The translations under genes were made by a program, and so were the position numbers. The notes beneath the pieces are model-generated. The model was not told the DNA's origin and did not search any database. It saw only the letters and a list, made by a program, of their open reading frames with translations. 11,955 nt of DNA, from contig JAAXHZ010000228.1 in assembly GCA_012270625.1 (NCBI GenBank), positions 1 to 11,955 on the forward strand. The letters are read 5' to 3'. The stretch is from Dehalococcoidia bacterium (GTDB lineage: Bacteria; Chloroflexota; Dehalococcoidia; SAR202; UBA11138). Shown here one piece after another: positions 1-8,061 of the stretch. Within the stretch, counting starts at the first letter, position 1; each line of letters begins with the position of its first letter.

Positions 1-1278
1 TTCCATGACGGGGACGTACAGACCACGGACGACGTTCTCGCGTCAATCGCCCGGTATGAACAGCGTCAGCCCGTGGGGATCAGCATTCGCCAGCTTGGCG
101 AGCCGAGCTACAAGAAGATCGACGACGTCACGTTCCAGATGGACATGGGCAAGACCTTCGGGCTGGTGCCGTTCTTCTGGGGAACTTGGGGCACTGTCTA
201 TGTCTTCAAGGAAGAAGTAGCTAGCGCCACTCTGCCCGACGTAGCGATTGAGGCGGAGCAGACGATAGGATCAGGACCCTTCAAGTTCGTGAGCTGGGAG
301 CCTGGAAACCGGCTAGTTATGGAACGCCACGAGGACTACATGCCTCGAAGTGATCCTAAGGATGGCGCGTCTGGAAGCAAGGAAGCGTTCCTGGATCGAA
401 TAGTCATGGCCGAGGTGCCTGATCAGGCCACTCGCGTCGCCGCTCTGCTAACGCAGCAGGCGGACTTCTCCGAGGGAATCGCGGGCGACCTGCTCGCCAC
501 CCTGGAGGACAGCCCCACCGTGCAGGTCGATACGATAAGCCCGTGGGCGTCGCCCTGGCTGGTGTTCAACCACCTGCACCCTCCGTTCAACGACCAGCGC
601 GCCAGACTTGCGGTGCAGGCCGTAGTGAACCGTGAGGAGTACATGCGAGCCGGCTACGGACCGGAGTTCCTGTGGGAGACCTGCGCCGCGCTGTTCATGT
701 GCGGAGGCCCCCTGGCCAGTGAAGCCGGAAGCGACATCTACTATGCCGAGCCCGATGTGGAGCGCGGGAAGCAGCTCTGGCAGGAGTATGTCAGCGAGAC
801 TGGATTCGACGACCCAGTAATCGTGCTTGCCGCGACCGACTATCCCGACTTCTTCGCGTCCGGTCTTATAACCAAGCGAAACCTGGAGTCGATCGGCGCA
901 AAGGTAGAGATGCCTTCGATGGACTGGGCGGCAGTCGTCGCGCGCCGGGCAGAGAAATCACTGCCTGACGAGGGTGGATGGAACATCTTCCACACTTGGG
1001 GAGGAACGTTCGACCCGATCACCGCGGTCGGGCTGAGCGGCAACTGGTTCGGCTGGCCACAGAACGAGACGATCCAAGGTCTGATCGAGGAGTTCCCCCT
1101 GGCAGGCACGCTGGCGGAGCAGCAGCGAATCGCTGACGCGATCCAGCAGGAGAACTACGAAAACCCGAACTACCTCACTATGGGACAGTTCAACTTCCTG
1201 GTTGCACGGCAGGACTACGTGAAGGGCTACGAGCCACACCGTCTGCTCCACTTCTGGGGTGTTTGGCTGGACAAGTAG
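1..1278 (+). CDS. ABC transporter substrate-binding protein, peptide/nickel (DppA/OppA) type, 5'-truncated
   Basis: Extracellular solute-binding subunit of a peptide/nickel-type ABC importer; it would capture an oligopeptide or similar solute outside the membrane and deliver it to the two permeases encoded just downstream. The frame is open from the first base, so the start lies outside the window. The visible 425 residues begin with FHDGDVQTTDDV, which fits the FxDGxxxTAxDV signature of the SBP_bac_5 family, and continue through the second lobe, with a KFVSWEPGNRLVMERHEDY stretch typical of the family and an aromatic C-terminal end (FWGVWLDK). The N-terminal part, including any signal peptide or lipobox, is missing; family members are usually about 500-600 residues. 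The substrate cannot be read from the sequence. The family call is firm, the ligand unknown. Confidence 0.9.
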   Translation, partial: FHDGDVQTTDDVLASIARYEQRQPVGISIRQLGEPSYKKIDDVTFQMDMGKTFGLVPFFWGTWGTVYVFKEEVASATLPDVAIEAEQTIGSGPFKFVSWEPGNRLVMERHEDYMPRSDPKDGASGSKEAFLDRIVMAEVPDQATRVAALLTQQADFSEGIAGDLLATLEDSPTVQVDTISPWASPWLVFNHLHPPFNDQRARLAVQAVVNREEYMRAGYGPEFLWETCAALFMCGGPLASEAGSDIYYAEPDVERGKQLWQEYVSETGFDDPVIVLAATDYPDFFASGLITKRNLESIGAKVEMPSMDWAAVVARRAEKSLPDEGGWNIFHTWGGTFDPITAVGLSGNWFGWPQNETIQGLIEEFPLAGTLAEQQRIADAIQQENYENPNYLTMGQFNFLVARQDYVKGYEPHRLLHFWGVWLDK

Positions 1279-1398
1279 GAACGGTATCGCGGGTTCCTTG
1301 GCCGATAGTAGGTCGGGAAGAATCGCGAAACACAACGGGCCGGACCACATGGTCCGGCCCTAGTCAATAACCGCAGACTATCGCTAAGAGAACCCCAG
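1277..1398 (+). other. Intercistronic spacer between binding protein and permease genes
   Basis: This gap of about 120 bp contains no gene. It starts with a small inverted repeat overlapping the stop codon (AGGAAC at 1277-1282 and GTTCCT at 1293-1298, 10-base loop) and contains the much stronger hairpin listed separately. I saw no convincing promoter. An AAGAG at 1386-1390 lies 8 bases before the permease ATG and may serve as a weak ribosome site. Confidence 0.5.
1337..1360 (+). promoter_or_regulatory. Perfect intercistronic hairpin (possible attenuator or mRNA stabiliser)
   Basis: GGGCCGGACC and GGTCCGGCCC form a perfect 10 bp GC-rich stem with the loop ACAT. No run of T follows (the next bases are TAGTCAATAA), so it is not a standard intrinsic terminator. 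Hairpins placed directly after binding-protein genes are known in other importers to protect the upstream mRNA or reduce read-through, so that binding protein exceeds permease. That role is inferred here from position. Confidence 0.6.
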
Positions 1399-2340
1399 AT
1401 GCTCCAATATGTCATCCAGCGTATTCTCGCCACGATCCCGGTCGTTCTGCTCGTGGCGATTATAACTTTCTCCCTGGTACACATCGCTCCGGGAGACCCC
1501 GCTGCCGTAATAGCTGGGGATTTCGGCAACCCTGAGGACATCCAGCGAGTAAGAAAGCAGCTCGGCTTGGATAAGCCGATTCACGAGCAGCTTTTTATCT
1601 GGTTGACACACGTGGCACAGGGAGATCTGGGCAGCTCCATATTCTCCAGGTATGCGGTCACTGAGCTGATCGCCCAGCGTCTCCAGCCGACTATTGTCAT
1701 TGCGCTGGCGTCCGAGATCCTGGCGGTCGTAATCGCCGTGCCATTGGGGGTGATCGCGGCCTGGAAGGCAAACACCCTGATCGACCGGGCGGTGATGCTC
1801 TTCGCCGTCCTGGGCTTCTCGATTCCTGTGTTCTGGCTGGCATACAATCTTATTTTCCTGTTCGCCGTCAGGCTCGAGTGGCTGCCGGCAGTAGGATACG
1901 AGCCCATATCGAACGGCATCGTGCCCTGGCTGAAGTCGATTACGCTGCCCTCAATAGCCATTGCCGTGATCTTCGCGGCGCTGATCGCTCGCATGACACG
2001 CACGACGATGCTGGAGATCCTGCGTGAGGACTACATCAGAACGGCAAGGGCCAAGGGTCTCGGCGACCGCCTGGTGCTGCTCAGACACGCGCTGAAGAAC
2101 GCCTCGGTGCCGGTAGTGACGGTGATCGGCCTAGGTCTCGCGGGGCTGATCGGCGGGCTGGTGGTGACTGAGACCGTGTTTGCGATCCCGGGGCTGGGCA
2201 GACTTATCGTTGAAGCTGTGCTGAGACGCGACTACCCGGTGATACAGGGCGTGATGATGCTGGTCACCATGGCATACGTATTGGTCAACCTGATCGTCGA
2301 TCTGAGTTACGCATACCTGGATCCGAGGATAAGGTACTGA
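1399..2340 (+). CDS. ABC transporter permease, DppB/OppB type
   Basis: First inner-membrane permease subunit of the peptide/nickel-type importer; it pairs with the next gene product to form the channel. The 313-residue length is normal for the family. It starts with a membrane helix (about residues 7-29), followed by the HIAPGDPA motif (28-35) that is typical of DppB. The cytoplasmic EAA coupling loop, which contacts the ATPase, is at about 206-236 (LREDYIRTARAKGLG...HALKNA). ETVFAIPGLGRL (258-269), DYPVIQG (278-284) and the C-terminal YLDPRIRY are also family signatures. I count about six hydrophobic segments. The ATG follows the binding-protein gene after a 120 bp spacer, and the stop overlaps the next start, so the two permeases are translationally coupled. 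Called as family; the substrate is not assigned. Confidence 0.95.
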   Translation: MLQYVIQRILATIPVVLLVAIITFSLVHIAPGDPAAVIAGDFGNPEDIQRVRKQLGLDKPIHEQLFIWLTHVAQGDLGSSIFSRYAVTELIAQRLQPTIVIALASEILAVVIAVPLGVIAAWKANTLIDRAVMLFAVLGFSIPVFWLAYNLIFLFAVRLEWLPAVGYEPISNGIVPWLKSITLPSIAIAVIFAALIARMTRTTMLEILREDYIRTARAKGLGDRLVLLRHALKNASVPVVTVIGLGLAGLIGGLVVTETVFAIPGLGRLIVEAVLRRDYPVIQGVMMLVTMAYVLVNLIVDLSYAYLDPRIRY

Positions 2341-3245
2341 TGGCCAGCCGTGAGACACTCGGCGATGACCTGATCGTCACTATCGCCCAGCCGAATCGCT
2401 GGCAGCGGGCCTTGACAGGCACCCGACGGGCGCTCATCAAGAACCCGAACATGCTGCTTGGTCTGGTGCTGCTGATCGTAATGTCGGCAATGGCGATCTT
2501 CTCGGGGCAGATCACAGACGTGGACCCGAGACACATCGACACCATCGAACGGCTCAAGCCCCCTTCCAGCCAGTACCTGTTCGGGACGGACCATCTCGGC
2601 AGAGACATCTTCGCGCGCGTGGTGTACGGCAGCCGGTTATCGCTGATCGTAGGCATCGCGGTCGCCATTATTACAATGGTGGGAGGCGTCGTACTAGGGC
2701 TTATCTCCGGGTATTATCGAACGCTTGACGCGATCATCATGCGCCTCATGGACGGACTGATGGCAATTCCGTCATTCCTTCTGGCAATCGCGCTCGTGGC
2801 AATGCTCGGCGCAAGTCTGCAGAACGTGATTATCGCGCTGTCCGTCGTAGAGACCCCGCGCGTGGTGCGTGTCGTCAGGTCTTCCGTGTTGACGCTCAGA
2901 GAGAGGGTTTACGTGGAAGCGGCCGAGGCGATCGGAGCCGTGGGAATCCGCATAATGGCCCGACACATATTTCCGAACACGGTCCCGCCGCTGATCGTCC
3001 AGGGCACCTACATTTTCGCTCTTGCTATTCTCGTAGAGGCCGGTCTGAGTTTCCTGGGGGCCGGTACACCGCCGGATATCCCCAGCTGGGGCAACATCAT
3101 GGGCGAGGCGCGACTCTACGTCCGCGTCGCCGAGTGGATAATGTTCTTCCCCGGACTGTTCCTCTCCCTCACAGTGCTGGCAATCAACCTGATAGGTGAC
3201 GGTCTGAGGGACACGCTCGATCCTACTCTAGCCCGCCGCATGTAG
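2340..3245 (+). CDS. ABC transporter permease, DppC/OppC type
   Basis: Second permease of the importer, 301 residues. It has the DppC layout: a cytoplasmic N-terminal tail of about 35 residues, a first helix (about 37-55), then the FGTDHLGRDIFARVVYGSR signature (81-99). The EAA loop is at about 188-214 (RVYVEAAEAIGAVGIR...HIFPNT). SFLGAGTPPDIPSWG (237-251) and NLIGDGLRDTLDP (283-295) close the family pattern. The ATG shares its A with the TGA of the preceding permease gene (TGATG), a common coupling arrangement. The two ATPase genes (DppD/DppF type) that usually complete such an operon do not follow: 12 bp after the stop comes the end of a gene on the opposite strand. They may lie upstream of the window or elsewhere. 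Confidence 0.95.
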   Translation: MASRETLGDDLIVTIAQPNRWQRALTGTRRALIKNPNMLLGLVLLIVMSAMAIFSGQITDVDPRHIDTIERLKPPSSQYLFGTDHLGRDIFARVVYGSRLSLIVGIAVAIITMVGGVVLGLISGYYRTLDAIIMRLMDGLMAIPSFLLAIALVAMLGASLQNVIIALSVVETPRVVRVVRSSVLTLRERVYVEAAEAIGAVGIRIMARHIFPNTVPPLIVQGTYIFALAILVEAGLSFLGAGTPPDIPSWGNIMGEARLYVRVAEWIMFFPGLFLSLTVLAINLIGDGLRDTLDPTLARRM

Positions 3246-3257
3246 CAGCTCAGCGGA

Positions 3258-4580
3258 CTAGACCGGAGACCAGAAGGCGAGAACGCCGATAGCGACCTCA
3301 TCGATTGTCGTCACAGGCCCCGTGTCGATCAAGTACACCGTGCTGCCCCCTCTGTCCGACTGTGCCATGAGTCCCGCAGAGGACGCGGAGAAGCTCAGCC
3401 TGCCCGCGAAGACCAGGAACCTGCTGTCCGGAGACCACAGCAGATGCGAGTAGGCGTACTGGTCGAAGAACTGAAACATGGTGAGCTGATCCCTCGACGG
3501 CGTGAAGTCCACGAGCCTGATAGTAGATCCCGTTGCTGCGTCCAGCAGCGTCCATCTCAACTCCCCTCCGGAGTCAGCAATCGTGACAAGCGCTACCTTC
3601 GTGCCGTCTGGGGACCAGAAGTAAGACAGTATGTTCTCGTTGAACACTGCCGTCTCGGAAAAGGTCGCCGACTCCAACATCCTGAATCTACGGTAAACCA
3701 GGACCGGCGTGTTGCCGTAGCGGACAGGTCGAACGTCGTCGGCCACGGCCAGATGTGAGCCGTCCGGCGACCACAAGAAGGCCGAGGCCCGACCAACTTC
3801 AGAGATTGGCTGGGGCAGAACTATCCCTGAATTCGTGAGTGGCGCGGAGTACAGACCATAACCCGCCCGTCCCACAGGGCTCGACAACGTGAGCTCGCTT
3901 AGATTGGGTCTCCAGGCCGGAACGCGATATGTGTCCGACTCCAGCCTGATCCGCTGCATTCTGATGTCATCTTCAAAGGTAACGACAAAGTGGTCAAACG
4001 ACCTGTGAACGGCCAGTCTGCTCGAGTCAGTGGACCAGGACATCCACAGAGGTCCCCTGTCGATGACAAAGGCAGGCGCCGAGGTCGCGGCGACTTCATC
4101 TACGAAGAGCGACAGACCGTGGAGTCGGGTGACAGCCACAAACGCCAGCTTGCTGCTGTCAGGCGACCACAGTGGATAGTGGACGACGCCATCGGCCAAC
4201 AGACCAGCGTATCCAGGCTCACCTTCATGTATTCGGTAGATTTCACTGTTTTCCCAGTCGTATCCAAACAGTGTTACTACGGGCTGGCCCTCTGAGTTTC
4301 TAACTATTCCTGAGAAGGCGACGGTCTTCCCGTCAGGCGCCCACGTGGGCCAAGTGAACAGACCCTGGCCCGACGAGATCGACATCTCTCCAGAACCGTC
4401 AGGCAGATATGAGCGTATCTGCGCGTCTGGGCCGACCACCGCCAACCGGTTGATCGAATACACGGGAGGCCACAGCTGATCAGTGTCGCTGAGTGGGGCA
4501 ACTCCTCCGACTGTGGCAAGCACGATCAGGACAGCCGCCAGCAGCGCTACGCCGGCATATCGTCTGAAGGCGTCGGTCAC
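3258..4580 (-). CDS. Membrane-anchored or exported WD40-like (TolB/PD40-type) beta-propeller protein
   Basis: 440 residues. An N-terminal hydrophobic stretch (about 9-28) after a short tail with two arginines looks like a signal anchor or signal peptide, so the rest probably lies outside the cytoplasm. The body repeats the PD40/TolB blade motif: WAPDGKTVAFS at 80, WSPDSSKLAF at 138, WSTDSSRLAV at 182, a degenerate WRPN at 223, WSPDGSHLAV at 270, WSPDGTKVAL at 322 and WSPDSRFLVF at 382. The protein ends in FWSPV, the start of one more such motif. That is seven or eight blades spaced 41-60 residues apart. The start is GTG, overlapping the nadC stop as GTGA, with no clear ribosome site of its own, so translation probably depends on nadC. 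Such propellers bind partners or ligands; no enzymatic residues are recognisable and the function is unknown. A link to NAD synthesis is not shown. Confidence 0.75.
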   Translation of the reverse strand: MTDAFRRYAGVALLAAVLIVLATVGGVAPLSDTDQLWPPVYSINRLAVVGPDAQIRSYLPDGSGEMSISSGQGLFTWPTWAPDGKTVAFSGIVRNSEGQPVVTLFGYDWENSEIYRIHEGEPGYAGLLADGVVHYPLWSPDSSKLAFVAVTRLHGLSLFVDEVAATSAPAFVIDRGPLWMSWSTDSSRLAVHRSFDHFVVTFEDDIRMQRIRLESDTYRVPAWRPNLSELTLSSPVGRAGYGLYSAPLTNSGIVLPQPISEVGRASAFLWSPDGSHLAVADDVRPVRYGNTPVLVYRRFRMLESATFSETAVFNENILSYFWSPDGTKVALVTIADSGGELRWTLLDAATGSTIRLVDFTPSRDQLTMFQFFDQYAYSHLLWSPDSRFLVFAGRLSFSASSAGLMAQSDRGGSTVYLIDTGPVTTIDEVAIGVLAFWSPV

Positions 4581-5431
4581 AGATCGATCGTCATATCGAG
4601 ACTGATGTTGAGAGCAGGCGCTGAGTGGGTGAGAGCTCCCACGGATATGATGTCCACTCCCGTCTTGGCGATCTCCCGAACGGTGTCGAGAGTGATTCCG
4701 CCCGATGCCTCAACCACTGCCCATCCAGAAGCAAGCCTCACAGCCGTCTTCATCTGCTCAGGCCCCATATTGTCAAGGAGGACGAGGTCGGCTCCGGCGG
4801 CCAGTACCTCCTCGAGCTGCTCTATTGTCTCGACTTCTATTTCGACCTTTACCATATGGCTGGCGCCGGCGAGCGCACGCTCGACGACCTCTCCGATACC
4901 CACTCCCCGCAGCGCAAGCGCTTCAATGTGGTTGTCCTTGATAAGTATCCCGTCCGCCAAGTTGTGGCGGTGATTCCTGCCACCGCCCATGGTGACCGCG
5001 TACTTCTCCAGCTTCCGCAGACCGGGCGTGGTCTTGCGAGTGTCGACGATCTGCGCCCTGTATCCGTGCACGGCATCGACGTAGAGTCGAGTCTGCGTCG
5101 CTATACCGCTAAGATGCTGGAGGAAGTTCACGGCAGTACGTTCGGCCTTGAGAATCGAGGCCACGCTGCCTGTAACTGAGGCCAGTCGATCGCCTGCTGT
5201 CAGCCTGCTGCCGTCTTCTTGCAGCGCGACCGCACTCAGCGCAGGATCGAACTGGGTGAAGACCGCAGCAGCGACGTCGATGCCCGCAAGAACCCCGTCT
5301 TCCCTGGTCACAAGCGACGCTGAACCTGTTAGTCCGGGTTCGATGAGAGTGTCGGTGGTTGGATCGCCAGATCCCACGTCTTCGGCCAGCGCCGTGTCGA
5401 TAAGGTCCCTGATGTCCCGTGATACGAGCAT
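4577..5431 (-). CDS. nadC: Nicotinate-nucleotide diphosphorylase (carboxylating), quinolinate phosphoribosyltransferase
   Basis: Cytoplasmic enzyme of de novo NAD synthesis that converts quinolinate and PRPP to nicotinate mononucleotide, CO2 and pyrophosphate. The chosen start gives 284 residues, the usual family length. Motifs in order: EDVGSGDPTTD (17-27), ERTAVNFLQHLSGIAT (97-112), DTRKTTPGLR (130-139), GGGRNHRHNLADGILIKDNH (149-168), VEIEV (196-200), LLDNM (218-222), EASGGI (241-246) and ISVGALTHS (262-270). These include the Arg, His, Lys and acidic residues that bind substrates in this family. An in-frame ATG at 5461 would add ten residues (MGLFAPGAVT), but it lies inside a terminator-like hairpin, so ATG 5431 is preferred; a GGGG run lies 8 bases before it. 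The gene follows nadA by 89 bp, and its stop overlaps the propeller gene. Confidence 0.95.
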   Translation of the reverse strand: MLVSRDIRDLIDTALAEDVGSGDPTTDTLIEPGLTGSASLVTREDGVLAGIDVAAAVFTQFDPALSAVALQEDGSRLTAGDRLASVTGSVASILKAERTAVNFLQHLSGIATQTRLYVDAVHGYRAQIVDTRKTTPGLRKLEKYAVTMGGGRNHRHNLADGILIKDNHIEALALRGVGIGEVVERALAGASHMVKVEIEVETIEQLEEVLAAGADLVLLDNMGPEQMKTAVRLASGWAVVEASGGITLDTVREIAKTGVDIISVGALTHSAPALNISLDMTIDL

Positions 5432-5454
5432 TGTCACCGCCCCGGGTGCGAAAA

Positions 5455-5485
5455 GGCCCATTCCACAGACATCTAGGAATGGGCC
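5455..5485 (-). terminator. Terminator-like hairpin between nadA and nadC
   Basis: Read on the minus strand, GGCCCATTCC and GGAATGGGCC form a perfect 10 bp stem around an 11-base loop, followed at once by TTTTC. This resembles an intrinsic terminator with a short U tract. It lies 35 bp after the nadA stop and 23 bp before the preferred nadC start. With only four T it may be leaky, allowing partial read-through into nadC. Confidence 0.6.
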
Positions 5486-5520
5486 ATTGTTACTCTATTT
5501 GCAGCGGTCAGATCGGACGA

Positions 5521-6732
5521 TTAGATCACCGCAAGCATTCGATCCAAGGCGACGCGCGCTTCGGCAGCGACGTCCTCGGCAACTTCGATTTTGTTGACTA
5601 CAACGCCCTCGTTGAGTCCGTCGAGCACCCAGGACACGTACGCCGGATGGATCCTGTACATGGTCGAGCAGGGACAGATAACCGAGTCGAGACAGAAGAC
5701 GGTCTTGTCTGAATTCTGTGCGGCCAGTCTGTTCACCAGGCTTATCTCGGTCCCGACTGCCCACGCAGAACCCGCGGGCGCCTCTGCGATCATCTTCTTG
5801 ATGTACTCTGTGGAGCCATTGTAGTCGGCGGCCTCCACGACCTCCATAGTGCATTCGGGATGTACAAGCACGTTGACGTCAGGATACTTCTGCCTTGCCA
5901 CTTCGATCTGATCGACCGTGAAGCGCGTATGCACAGAGCAGTGGCCCTGCCAGAGTATCACTTTCGCATTCGCGAGCTGCTCTTCGGTATTGCCTCCAAG
6001 CTCCTTGAACGGGTTCCAGAGCACCATGTCTTCGAGACCGATCCCCATCTTGAGACCGGTGTTTCTGCCGAGATGCTGGTCCGGCAAGAAGAGCACGCGA
6101 CCGCCCCTCTCGAACGCCCACTCGAACGTGGCGGGAGCGTTGGAAGACGTGCAGACGATGCCGTCGTTGCGTCCGCACAGCGCCTTGATGTCAGCAGTAG
6201 AGTTCATGTAGGTAATGGGCACCACACCGCCACGGTCGCCCAGTACGTCCGTGAGGTCGTCCCAGCAGTCCAGAACGTCGTCGATCTGGGCCATATCAGC
6301 CATCGAGCAGCCGGCCGTCAGGTTTGGAAGAATCACATGTTGACCTGGACCGCTGAGTATGTCCGCGGTCTCGGCCATGAAGTGAACGCCACAGAAGACG
6401 ATGAACTCGGCGGCTTCCTGGGAAGCCGCGAACTGCGAGAGTTTGAACGAGTCGCCCTGAAAGTCGGCGAACTTTATCACTTCGTCTCTCTGGTAGTGAT
6501 GCCCCAGTACCACCAACCGACTTCCGAGCCTGGCGCGCGCATCGGTGATCCTGGCGTCTAGCTCCTCAGGTGGCGTCCTCATGTACTCTATCGGAAGCTT
6601 TTGCCACCGAACGCCAACCGCGAACTCGTCTGCCAGGGTTCTGGAAGACAGTTCGTCATCCGTGGTACAGAACGCGGACTGCTCTATTTCGGTGATCGGA
6701 ATAGTCGGTGTCTTCAATTCGGCTATTGCCAT
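5521..6732 (-). CDS. nadA: Quinolinate synthase (long form)
   Basis: [4Fe-4S] enzyme that condenses iminoaspartate with dihydroxyacetone phosphate to give quinolinate, the substrate of NadC. 403 residues. The core starts with the substrate-binding motif LGHHYQRDEVIKFADFQGDS (about 76-95). The three cysteines expected to hold the cluster are C114 (FCGVHFMAET), C265 (GHCSVHTRF) and one of the pair C353/C355 (CPCSTMYRI). YMNS (175-178), TSSNA (195-199) and HPEC (291-294) are also family motifs. About 50 residues precede the core; the segment just before it (LPIEYMRTPPEELDARI) reads like genuine protein, so I keep the ATG at 6732. miaB ends 51 bp upstream on the same strand. No nadB or aspartate dehydrogenase gene, needed to make iminoaspartate, is in the window. 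Confidence 0.95.
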   Translation of the reverse strand: MAIAELKTPTIPITEIEQSAFCTTDDELSSRTLADEFAVGVRWQKLPIEYMRTPPEELDARITDARARLGSRLVVLGHHYQRDEVIKFADFQGDSFKLSQFAASQEAAEFIVFCGVHFMAETADILSGPGQHVILPNLTAGCSMADMAQIDDVLDCWDDLTDVLGDRGGVVPITYMNSTADIKALCGRNDGIVCTSSNAPATFEWAFERGGRVLFLPDQHLGRNTGLKMGIGLEDMVLWNPFKELGGNTEEQLANAKVILWQGHCSVHTRFTVDQIEVARQKYPDVNVLVHPECTMEVVEAADYNGSTEYIKKMIAEAPAGSAWAVGTEISLVNRLAAQNSDKTVFCLDSVICPCSTMYRIHPAYVSWVLDGLNEGVVVNKIEVAEDVAAEARVALDRMLAVI

Positions 6733-6783
6733 GACTCTTAACCCTGTGTGGACTATGGCCTCTTCCGATTAGTTCAGACCGCG

Positions 6784-8061
6784 TCAGTGATCCAAGAGCG
6801 CACCTTGGAGAGACCAGGGGCTTGTGCGCTCGATGCGAACATCGACCATTCTACCCTTGAGATCATCTGGATGATCGAAGAAGACCAGCTTGTCGTTGCG
6901 ATTTCTGCCAAACCACCTGCCCTTGCGTGTGCCTTCGACCAGCACTTCTTGTGTGGTGTCCATGAGCCCCGCGTTGATTTCAGCTGAGACAGACTCCTGT
7001 ATCTCCTCGATTACCTTGAGTCGCCTCTGCTTCTCGGCGTCAGGGACGTCGTCCTGCATGAGTCTCGCCGAGATGGTTCCGGGCCTGGTCGAGTATGCGG
7101 CCGCGTGGACCTTGTCGAATCCTATGTCTCGAACCAGCTCCGCCGTCCGCTCGAACTGGTCCTCAGTCTCGCCGCAGAACCCTACGATCAGATCGGTAGC
7201 AAGAGACACATTCGGAATCCGGTCGCGGATTCGGGCGGTCTTTTCGCGGTACTCCGAGTTGGTGTAGCCGCGGCGCATGTTGGCGAGCACCTGATCGTCA
7301 CCTGCTTGGAACGGAAGGTTGACGTGTTCGCATACCTTGTCGAGGCTGGCGATCGCGTCGATGATGCTGTCGCTCATGTCATTAGGATGTGAGGTCAGGA
7401 ACCTGATACGGTCGAGTCCTTCGACCTCGTTGACCGCAGCCAGCAGGTCTCCCAGATCGACCGACCCGGGCAGATCATGACCATAGGAATCGACGTTTTG
7501 GCCGAGCAGCGTGACCTCTTTGACGCCTCGCCTCGTCAAGTGAACAGCTTCGTTTACGACGTCTTCTACGGTGCGGCTGACCTCCCTGCCCCGACGGTAC
7601 GGGATTATGCAGAAGGAGCAAAACTTGTCGCAGCCGTGAATTACCGGGATGTAAGTGGCAACGTCCGGCGTGGCCGTAAGAGGTCCGACACAGCCCTCTG
7701 GATCGATGCCGAGTCTATGGCCGAGCAGCTCGATGAGGGGATCGTACTGCTGTGGCTGCATGAACACATCGACGTACGGGAACCGTTCGGTCAACTGCTC
7801 CTTTCGAGGCCCGACCATGCACCCCATGAGAGCCAGCACCTTCCCGGGATCGCGCTGTTTTACAGGCTTGAGGTGAGTCAGCATTCCCACGACCCTGTCC
7901 TCGGCGCTCTCTCTTACGACGCAGCTGTTGAGCACGATCACGTCGGCCTCGCGCGCCGACGCTCCAGGCGAAAGACCCATCTGGTCGAGAGCGCTCTCCA
8001 GCCTCTCTGAGTCAGCCTTGTTCATCTGGCAACCGACCGTCCAGACGTAGTAACTCTGCAT
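6784..8061 (-). CDS. miaB: tRNA-2-methylthio-N6-dimethylallyladenosine synthase (methylthiotransferase)
   Basis: Radical-SAM enzyme with two [4Fe-4S] clusters that methylthiolates i6A37 in tRNAs reading U-starting codons. 425 residues, with all three expected domains. The N-terminal domain carries C11 (TVGCQMNKADSE), C47 (NSCVVRESAED) and C81 (GCM). The radical-SAM core has C144, C148 and C151 (HGCDKFCSFCIIPYRRGRE), then LLGQNVDSYG (185-194), LPFQAGDD (249-256), MRRGY (262-266) and DLIVGFCGET (290-299). The C-terminal part from about 370 fits a TRAM RNA-binding domain (VLVEG...GRNRNDKLVFF). MQSYYVWTVGCQMN and the intact RRGRE motif favour MiaB over MtaB or RimO. The gene is first in a minus-strand series ahead of nadA. 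The ribosome site is weak (GAGAGAAA just before ATG). Confidence 0.95.
   Translation of the reverse strand: MQSYYVWTVGCQMNKADSERLESALDQMGLSPGASAREADVIVLNSCVVRESAEDRVVGMLTHLKPVKQRDPGKVLALMGCMVGPRKEQLTERFPYVDVFMQPQQYDPLIELLGHRLGIDPEGCVGPLTATPDVATYIPVIHGCDKFCSFCIIPYRRGREVSRTVEDVVNEAVHLTRRGVKEVTLLGQNVDSYGHDLPGSVDLGDLLAAVNEVEGLDRIRFLTSHPNDMSDSIIDAIASLDKVCEHVNLPFQAGDDQVLANMRRGYTNSEYREKTARIRDRIPNVSLATDLIVGFCGETEDQFERTAELVRDIGFDKVHAAAYSTRPGTISARLMQDDVPDAEKQRRLKVIEEIQESVSAEINAGLMDTTQEVLVEGTRKGRWFGRNRNDKLVFFDHPDDLKGRMVDVRIERTSPWSLQGALLDH

Noticed and set aside
3246..3257. Bidirectional terminator between the convergent permease and propeller genes
   Set aside because: The gap is only 12 bp, and only a 4 bp CCGC/GCGG match spans it, which is too weak to call.
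5432..5461. Ten-residue N-terminal extension of NadC from ATG 5461
   Set aside because: The ATG lies in the terminator-like stem and the extra residues (MGLFAPGAVT) do not resemble NadC; the ATG at 5431 gives the standard length.
5860..6561. 233-residue open frame on the plus strand opposite nadA
   Set aside because: It is antisense to a strongly conserved enzyme, its protein has no recognisable family features, and nadA explains the coding signal.
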